Assembly: GCA_030598165.1 (NCBI GenBank)
Contig: JAUVQL010000006.1
Coordinates: 1-12,111, forward strand
DNA length: 12,111 nucleotides
DNA from: Acidobacteriota bacterium
GTDB taxonomy: Bacteria; Acidobacteriota; Vicinamibacteria; Marinacidobacterales; SMYC01
Direction of reading: 5' to 3'
Below, piece after piece: positions 7,838 to 12,111 of the stretch (position 1 is its first letter; every line of letters begins with the position of its first letter). The position numbers were made by a program, and so were the translations under genes. The notes below the pieces were generated by a model that searched no databases, was not told the origin of the DNA, and saw nothing but the letters and a program-made list of their open reading frames with translations.

Positions 7838-8122
7838 CTATTGGTCTTCTCGGTTGATGAGCTCTTTCAGCTCTTTGCCGGGCTTGAAGTAGGGTACTTT
7901 CTTAGCCGGCACATCAACTTTCTCACCGGTCTTCGGGTTGCGCCCCTTGCGAGATTCTCGTTGTCGAATACGGAAGCTACCGAAGCCGCGGAGCTCGATC
8001 TTTTCTCCTCGATGAAGTGCATTGATGACGCTCTTGAAGACCGTATCCACGATGATTTCGGAGTGTTTCTTGGTGAGGTTCGATACTCTGGAAACCTCCT
8101 CAATCAATTCAGCCTTGGTCAT
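7838..8122 (-). CDS. ihfB: IHF-beta/HU family DNA-bending protein
   Basis: This 94-residue nucleoid protein has the family's usual length. It begins MTKAELIEEVSR, like IHF subunits. The beta-arm signature is clear: ELRGFGSFRIR followed by GRNPKTGEKVDVP and FKPGKELKELIN, including the intercalating-proline region. It should bend DNA as a homo- or heterodimer and act in nucleoid structure, recombination and promoter architecture. An ATG 13 codons further upstream (8161) is in frame, but AAGGAGT at 8131-8137, eight bases before the ATG at 8122, fixes the shorter form, which also matches the family N terminus. The cmk-rpsA-ihfB order is the same as in enterobacteria, which favours IHF-beta over HU. 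The distinction is not certain from sequence alone. Confidence 0.88.
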   Translation of the reverse strand: MTKAELIEEVSRVSNLTKKHSEIIVDTVFKSVINALHRGEKIELRGFGSFRIRQRESRKGRNPKTGEKVDVPAKKVPYFKPGKELKELINREDQ

Positions 8123-8130
8123 GTTCCACG

Positions 8131-8137
8131 ACTCCTT
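8131..8137 (-). promoter_or_regulatory. Ribosome binding site deciding the ihfB start
   Basis: AAGGAGT on the minus strand lies eight bases before the ATG at 8122. It selects the 94-residue form over the 107-residue extension starting at 8161. Confidence 0.7.
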
Positions 8138-8190
8138 GTTTACCCGTGAATGGACTCTCACACAGGAAACGAAACCTCGAAGCCGAAAGC

Positions 8191-8208
8191 CGTAGCTCGA
8201 TGGCTACG
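8191..8208 (-). other. Small hairpin in the rpsA-ihfB spacer
   Basis: CGTAGC (8191-8196) and GCTACG (8203-8208) form a perfect 6-bp inverted repeat around a 6-base loop. It lies about 70 bases before the ihfB start on the transcript. No U-run follows, so it is not a standard terminator. Together with the larger hairpin at 8238-8274 it gives a structured spacer that could slow decay or read-through, or affect ihfB translation. Confidence 0.5.
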
Positions 8209-8237
8209 AGGCCTCTCCCCACCGCTACTCCGCCTCT

Positions 8238-8274
8238 GCGGACTTCAGGTTCGTTCCGAGAACCCGAAGTCCGC
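8238..8274 (-). other. Long-stem hairpin downstream of rpsA
   Basis: The 14-base arms 8238-8251 and 8261-8274 are complementary with one mismatch (core GCGGACTTC paired with GAAGTCCGC) around a 9-base loop. It begins about 17 bases after the rpsA stop on the minus-strand transcript. No U-tract follows on either strand, so a factor-independent terminator is not supported. A role in rpsA mRNA 3'-end stability or partial attenuation before ihfB is possible. The 168-bp spacer has no other recognisable content apart from the 8191-8208 hairpin and the ihfB ribosome binding site. Confidence 0.6.
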
Positions 8275-8290
8275 GAAAGCAGAAACTTCC

Positions 8291-10078
8291 TTAAGACTCT
8301 TCTTCTTCTTCTGTGGACTCCTCGTCCGCATAAGCATTGTCGCGCTCGTCCTTCAAACCCCGACCGGCAATGTCGCTGAAGTCGGCGATGTCTCCAAGAG
8401 TCGCATCAGGAGAACCCTGACTCATCATGTGGGCTTCGTAGCCCTCCATGTTCACAGCGCGGATGGAGAGGCCGATCTTACGTTCGTCCTCACTGATCTT
8501 GATGATCTTCATCCGGTGAGTCTCGTCTACCTTCAACTTGTCTTCCGGTTTTTCGACCCGCTCTTCGTCGAGCTCCGAGACGTGAAGCAACCCTTCGATA
8601 CCTTCCTCGATCTCGACAAAGGCGCCGAAATTAGTTAGTCGAGCAATCTTACCTTCGATGACCTCACCGACTTGGTGGTTGTTGAAGAATTCCTCCCAAA
8701 CGTCGGTGGCAAGCTGCTTGAGGCCCAAAGAAAGCCGTTGGTTGTCAGCATCGATATTGAGTACCACCGCCTCGACCGTGTCTCCCTTTTTGATGACCTC
8801 TGAAGGATGCTTAACGCGCTTGTTCCAAGTGAGGTCGGAGATATGGATGAGTCCATCGATACCTTCCTCAACCTCCACAAAAGCACCGAAATCGGTTAAG
8901 TTCCGGACCTTGCCTTCGATACGAGAACCGGGCTCGTACTTTTCCGCAAGTAACTCCCAGGGATTCGGCTCCACTTGTTTGAGTCCCAAGCTAATTCGAC
9001 GTTCGCCCGGGTCCACTTGGAGCACCATAGCCTCGGTGAGGTCGCCCACCGAAAGAACTTTCGATGGATGCTTGACTCGCTTGCTCCAGGACATCTCGGA
9101 TACATGAATGAGACCCTCGACACCCGCCTCCAGTTCGATGAAGGCTCCGTAGTCGGTCAACGAGACCACTTTTCCCTTGACCCGGCTTCCGATGGGATAC
9201 TTCTCTGTCGCCGACTCCCATGGATCGGGAGACAACTGCTTGTAGCCCAAAGACACGCGTTCCGACTCACGATCGAACTTCAGAACCACGACTTCGACTT
9301 GGTCACTTACGTTGAAGAGCTCCGAAGGATGATTGATGCGACCGTAAGACATATCGGTGATGTGAAGCAAGCCGTCGATACCGCCCAAATCAATAAAAGC
9401 ACCATAATCGGTCAGGTTCTTTACCACCCCGCGGAACACACGCCCTTCTTCCAGCGCGCCCAGGGTCTTGTCCTTCATGTCGACGAGCTCGTCTTCGAGA
9501 ACCACTTTCCGAGACAAGACGATGTTGCCACGCTTCTTGTTGACTTTGATGACCCGCATCCGCAACTCTTGCCCCCTGAGGCTTTCTAGGTTACGGACGG
9601 GCCGCACATCGACTTGAGAACCGGGCAAGAAAGCCCTTACGCCAATGTCGACTGCGAGTCCCCCTTTGATTCTCTCGATGACCCGACCGGTGACGACTTC
9701 CTTGCTTTGATAGGCCCTTTCGATTTCATCCCAGACCTTCATCTTCTCTGCCTTCTCGCGAGACAGAATCAAGTAACCTTCCTTATTCTCTACTTTCTCG
9801 AGAAGGACTTCGATCTCGTCACCCACTTTGATACTGGGTTGTCCCGTATCATCTAGGAATTCGTTGACAGGTATGATTCCTTCGGACTTATACCCTACAT
9901 CTACAATGACTTCATTGGGTGAAATTTGAAGAATCTTTCCCTTTACTACTTCGCCCTCGGACACGTTGGCATTGTATTGGTCCAGGAGCTTCTCGTACTC
10001 TTCGGTGGGTAGCTGTTCGTCTTCCGCCGCGACTTCACCTCCTCGTACAAGTTCTTTCTCAATGTTAGTTTCCGGCAT
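8291..10078 (-). CDS. rpsA: 30S ribosomal protein S1
   Basis: This 595-residue protein holds six S1 (OB-fold) RNA-binding repeats at about 41-108, 126-191, 211-280, 296-368, 381-454 and 468-541. Repeats 3-6 carry the strongest signature (LTDYGAFI / LTDFGAFV followed by DGLIHISD). It binds mRNA leaders and brings them to the 30S subunit. It is somewhat longer than the 557-residue E. coli protein, because of an acidic N-terminal stretch of about 40 residues and a C-terminal acidic tail ending in a Glu/Ser run. GGGAGG lies about 13 bases upstream of the ATG, rather far, with AAAGG directly against it, so the start could be slightly different. It has its own promoter and roughly 100-nt leader, consistent with the autogenous control known for S1, and sits between cmk and ihfB as in enterobacteria. 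Confidence 0.96.
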   Translation of the reverse strand: MPETNIEKELVRGGEVAAEDEQLPTEEYEKLLDQYNANVSEGEVVKGKILQISPNEVIVDVGYKSEGIIPVNEFLDDTGQPSIKVGDEIEVLLEKVENKEGYLILSREKAEKMKVWDEIERAYQSKEVVTGRVIERIKGGLAVDIGVRAFLPGSQVDVRPVRNLESLRGQELRMRVIKVNKKRGNIVLSRKVVLEDELVDMKDKTLGALEEGRVFRGVVKNLTDYGAFIDLGGIDGLLHITDMSYGRINHPSELFNVSDQVEVVVLKFDRESERVSLGYKQLSPDPWESATEKYPIGSRVKGKVVSLTDYGAFIELEAGVEGLIHVSEMSWSKRVKHPSKVLSVGDLTEAMVLQVDPGERRISLGLKQVEPNPWELLAEKYEPGSRIEGKVRNLTDFGAFVEVEEGIDGLIHISDLTWNKRVKHPSEVIKKGDTVEAVVLNIDADNQRLSLGLKQLATDVWEEFFNNHQVGEVIEGKIARLTNFGAFVEIEEGIEGLLHVSELDEERVEKPEDKLKVDETHRMKIIKISEDERKIGLSIRAVNMEGYEAHMMSQGSPDATLGDIADFSDIAGRGLKDERDNAYADEESTEEEEES

Positions 10079-10185
10079 CCTTTACTGGTACCTCCCTGAG
10101 GATTCTTCTCACAGGCGACCTCGCGTCATTCGGAAGGGGGTCTAGATGGCTTCACCTTTGAGAGCGGGTTGACCTGCAAACCGTT

Positions 10186-10215
10186 ATGCTACTTCAATTA
10201 ACAGTTAGCTGTCAA
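10186..10215 (-). promoter_or_regulatory. Predicted rpsA promoter in the cmk-rpsA gap
   Basis: On the minus strand there is a perfect TTGACA (complement of 10210-10215), an 18-base spacer and TAGCAT (complement of 10186-10191, four of six matches). Transcription would start near 10179 and give a leader of about 100 nt. The 219-bp gap between cmk and rpsA holds no gene; this promoter and the leader are all that is recognisable in it. Confidence 0.55.
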
Positions 10216-10297
10216 GGCGCATACGGGTAGCTGTTTTGGGGAGAAGCTGAAGTGACGGGCGCGACTGGATTTCTCGCAATCGGCGTTCAGGGCGGCG

Positions 10298-10972
10298 CTA
10301 CCTTTCGCGCATCCGGGCCCGGACGATGTGCTCGAGCTCATCGGCCGTCCCATCAATGTCGAGCTCGCTGGTGTCCACCTCGATAGCGTCGGATGCGCGG
10401 GCCAATGGCGCATGCTGACGCGTACTGTCGGCTTCGTCGCGACGCGCCATCTCCGAGGCAATCTGCTCCAGGGTCAAACCTCCGGCGGGATTTTCGAGAA
10501 AGCGTCGTTCCGCCCTCACCTCGGGCCGGGCAACCAGATAGAACTTCAAATCGGCGTCCGGAAACACGACGGTCCCAATATCCCGGCCCTCGAGCACCAT
10601 CCCGCCATCCTTACCCATCTGGCGCCAAAGCTCGGTTAGGACAGCGCGAACCCCAGGGTAAGCTGATATCTTCGAGGCCAATTTGGCAACTGCCGGTGTC
10701 CGGATAGAGCCCGAGACATCCTCACCGTCCAAAAAAAGTCGCTCGTGCTCCTCTCCGCCAAAACGAAGCTCTGACCTTCTCGCAAGCTCAGCCAAGGCAG
10801 CAGGATCGTCCATGTCGGTTTGCGATCGAAGAGCCTTCATGGCAACAGCTCGAAAGGTGGCGCCCGTATCGAGATAGGTGTAACCCATCCGACGAGCCAG
10901 GTTGCGAGCTGCAGTCGTTTTTCCGGCCCCCGAAGGCCCGTCAATGGCGACGATCCACCCCCGTGTCCTCAT
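10298..10972 (-). CDS. cmk: Cytidylate kinase
   Basis: This 224-residue enzyme phosphorylates CMP and dCMP with ATP. The P-loop is GPSGAGKTT at 12-20. The nucleotide-monophosphate region reads LDTGATFRAVAM (34-45), the family block EGRDIGTVVFPDADLKFYL is at 128-146, and RRDEADSTR (178-185) is the lid region. Length is typical. Position 40 is Phe where many family members have Tyr. It overlaps the rluB stop by four bases (ATGA at 10969-10972), which implies translational coupling; no independent Shine-Dalgarno sequence is evident. It is followed by rpsA, the common bacterial order. Confidence 0.96.
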   Translation of the reverse strand: MRTRGWIVAIDGPSGAGKTTAARNLARRMGYTYLDTGATFRAVAMKALRSQTDMDDPAALAELARRSELRFGGEEHERLFLDGEDVSGSIRTPAVAKLASKISAYPGVRAVLTELWRQMGKDGGMVLEGRDIGTVVFPDADLKFYLVARPEVRAERRFLENPAGGLTLEQIASEMARRDEADSTRQHAPLARASDAIEVDTSELDIDGTADELEHIVRARMRER

Positions 10973-11856
10973 TTTGGATGTCCCATCTTTATGCCGCGAC
11001 GTTGACCAATACTGGTAAACCGATGTTCTGTCGCCGTTCCAGCCTCTCTCTTTAAACGACGGATTTCATGCGGTGTAAGGGGGCGGTAGGCTCCGAGGCC
11101 AAGCTCTTTGTCGGTCAGAAAGGCCACTTTCGATCGGTGGAGCTCTAGCACGGGGTGCCCCAAAGCCCGAAAAAGGCGCCGAACCTCCCGATTCTTGCCT
11201 TCAAGAAGAACGATCCGTAGTATCGATTTTTCCTTTTTCTTCTCTTTTGAGGTATCTCTCGTTGATGAGTTCACGCTGGCCTCCCCCGATGCCCGACGGG
11301 GGCGGGATGTTGATTTTGGTCTACCCACAGACCTTGGCCGGGTCGAAAGTAGCTCCGCCGACTTCACACGCAATTTCTGACCTTCGACGCGGACGCCTGT
11401 TTGTGCATGGCTCAGAGTCTTTTCCGTGGGGAATCCCCGCACCGTTGCCAAATAGGTTTTTTCTATCCCGAACCGCGGGTGAGCCACAAGCTGAGCGAAC
11501 TCGCCGTCATCGGTCAAAAGTAAGAGCCCGGTCGTGCCCATATCGAGCCGACCCACAGGGTACAGAGACTGCAGTGACTTGGGCATTAGCTCCATGACTG
11601 TAGGACGTGCCCCTGGATCCGATTTCGTGGTGACGTAACCACTAGGTTTGTTGAGAAGCACATACCGCCGTGGACGATCCGGCCTAATTCTACGGCCGTC
11701 GACCCGGATTTCGTTCTTCTCCGGATCGGCCTTCGCCCCAAGCTCCTTGATTACTCGGCCGTCGACCCGGACTCGACCCTGTACGATCATCTCCTCGGCG
11801 GTTCGTCGCGAGGACAGTCCCGAACGGGCGATGATCTTTTGGAGACGTTCTAGCAT
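10969..11856 (-). CDS. rluB: RluB/RsuA-family rRNA pseudouridine synthase
   Basis: This 295-residue protein has an N-terminal S4 RNA-binding domain (about 1-60, starting MLERLQKIIARSGLSSRR) followed by the RsuA/RluB/RluE catalytic fold. The catalytic aspartate is D105 in PVGRLDMGTTGLLLLT, and the family block GKNREVRRLFRALGH is at 220-234. It should isomerise a uridine in 23S rRNA (the RluB site near position 2605 is the best guess; RluE or RsuA activity is not excluded). A low-complexity, Lys/Arg/Ser-rich insertion of about 40 residues (172-211) separates two core strands. The start directly abuts octamer array C and has no Shine-Dalgarno sequence, so translation may depend on re-initiation from the upstream gene. 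It overlaps cmk by four bases. Confidence 0.92.
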   Translation of the reverse strand: MLERLQKIIARSGLSSRRTAEEMIVQGRVRVDGRVIKELGAKADPEKNEIRVDGRRIRPDRPRRYVLLNKPSGYVTTKSDPGARPTVMELMPKSLQSLYPVGRLDMGTTGLLLLTDDGEFAQLVAHPRFGIEKTYLATVRGFPTEKTLSHAQTGVRVEGQKLRVKSAELLSTRPRSVGRPKSTSRPRRASGEASVNSSTRDTSKEKKKEKSILRIVLLEGKNREVRRLFRALGHPVLELHRSKVAFLTDKELGLGAYRPLTPHEIRRLKREAGTATEHRFTSIGQRRGIKMGHPK

Positions 11857-11896
11857 GGTCAGAACTCGAGAACTCGAGAACCCGAGAACTCAAGGA
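11857..11896. repeat. Octamer array C: five 8-bp units between probable scpB and rluB
   Basis: Read on the minus strand, the 40 bases tile into five 8-bp units. Unit 1 is TCCTTGAG, unit 2 TTCTCGGG, units 3 and 4 are both TTCTCGAG, and unit 5 is TTCTGACC, which directly touches the rluB ATG. The stop codon of the upstream gene (11890-11892) occupies bases 5-7 of unit 1, as in array B. The array replaces any ribosome binding site for rluB. It is the most regular of the three arrays. Confidence 0.8.
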
Positions 11897-12111
11897 GTCT
11901 GGTCACTGGAGTTGCCGTTGGAGGGGTTCGAATCGCCATCGAACGGGAGCTCCTTGCTCTTTTCACCTTCGGCTTCTCTTGGACCCGCATCGCCGCTGGG
12001 AGCATCCGCGGGCTGGTCGGCAGAGACGATCCCAGTGGGATACTCGTCACCCTCTTCAGTTGTTGATGGGCTTCCCGCCCCTCCATAGTCTTCCAGCTGA
12101 AGGGCCAGATC
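11890..12111 (-). CDS. C-terminal tail of a protein, probably ScpB (5' part beyond window)
   Basis: A minus-strand frame enters at the right edge, encodes 73 residues and ends with TGA at 11890-11892. It begins DLALQLEDYGGAGSPS and continues as an acidic, Gly/Ser/Pro-rich, probably disordered tail ending SNGNSSDQTP. The tail itself has no diagnostic motif. ScpB (segregation and condensation protein B) is inferred only because scpB commonly sits directly before rluB and cmk in many bacteria, and ScpB proteins often carry variable acidic tails. Other minus-strand frames here run into the octamer array and look spurious. Being 33 bp upstream of rluB, it is probably in the same operon. Confidence 0.5.
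   Translation of the reverse strand, partial: DLALQLEDYGGAGSPSTTEEGDEYPTGIVSADQPADAPSGDAGPREAEGEKSKELPFDGDSNPSNGNSSDQTP

Noticed and set aside
8146..8638. Overlapping plus-strand open frames across the rpsA-ihfB spacer and the 3' end of rpsA
   Set aside because: They read the hairpin region and rpsA antisense, the protein looks like compositional noise (Arg/Pro/Ser-rich), and no ribosome binding site or family motif is seen.
11925..11934. GGTTCGAATC, which resembles a tRNA T-loop
   Set aside because: The flanking bases do not form a T stem, and no anticodon or acceptor arm is present. It lies within the coding tail of the edge gene.
11859..12086. Minus-strand frame ending in a Leu-Glu-Phe/Ser-Arg-Val pattern next to rluB
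   Set aside because: It overlaps the edge gene in another frame, and its C terminus is simply the translation of octamer array C (an 8-bp period gives a FSSSRVLE pattern in any gene-length frame).

Overview
The window carries eight complete protein genes and two that run off its edges. Seven complete genes and both edge genes lie on the minus strand; only one gene (4835-5923) is on the plus strand. No tRNA, rRNA, transposase, phage gene or CRISPR array was seen. Base composition is moderately GC-rich, and a heptosyltransferase-type glycosyltransferase points to a Gram-negative-type envelope. The order scpB?-rluB-cmk-rpsA-ihfB is a chromosomal core arrangement shared by several Gram-negative phyla. 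The fused isobutyryl-CoA mutase and the stand-alone class III cyclase would fit Acidobacteriota, Myxococcota or related soil and sediment lineages, but the taxon cannot be fixed from the sequence alone.

Left part (1-4708): a CheY-like response regulator with a long Pro/Ala-rich tail (cut by the left edge) has its own TTGACA promoter. Upstream of it in minus-strand order are icmF (fused adenosylcobalamin-dependent isobutyryl-CoA mutase with its own B12 domain and G-protein chaperone domain) and then a small stand-alone B12-binding mutase subunit. A candidate terminator follows. icmF has a near-consensus promoter in the 126-bp divergent gap before the next gene.

Middle (4835-7794): a plus-strand family 9 glycosyltransferase (LPS heptosyltransferase type) converges on a class III adenylate cyclase with a large, unrecognised, soluble N-terminal half. 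Only 35 bp separate the two stop codons.

Right part (7838-12111), all minus strand in transcription order: the tail of a probable scpB, rluB-type 23S rRNA pseudouridine synthase, cmk (4-bp ATGA overlap with rluB), rpsA (own promoter and roughly 100-nt leader), ihfB-like DNA-bending protein, then the cyclase. The first five form a housekeeping block for chromosome segregation, nucleotide supply and translation; the cyclase is appended behind ihfB.

The most unusual signal is not a gene. Three short intergenic junctions (1411-1450, 5917-5956, 11857-11896) are each filled by an array of exactly five 8-bp units, 40 bp long, of consensus TTCTCGAG. The units are conserved by position between arrays: unit 1 carries TTGA and unit 4 carries CTCGAG. 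Two of the arrays supply the stop codon of a neighbouring gene in the same register, one supplies the apparent Shine-Dalgarno sequence of the next gene, and one ends directly against a start codon. This looks like a dispersed octad-repeat element that inserts at, or grows in, gene junctions.
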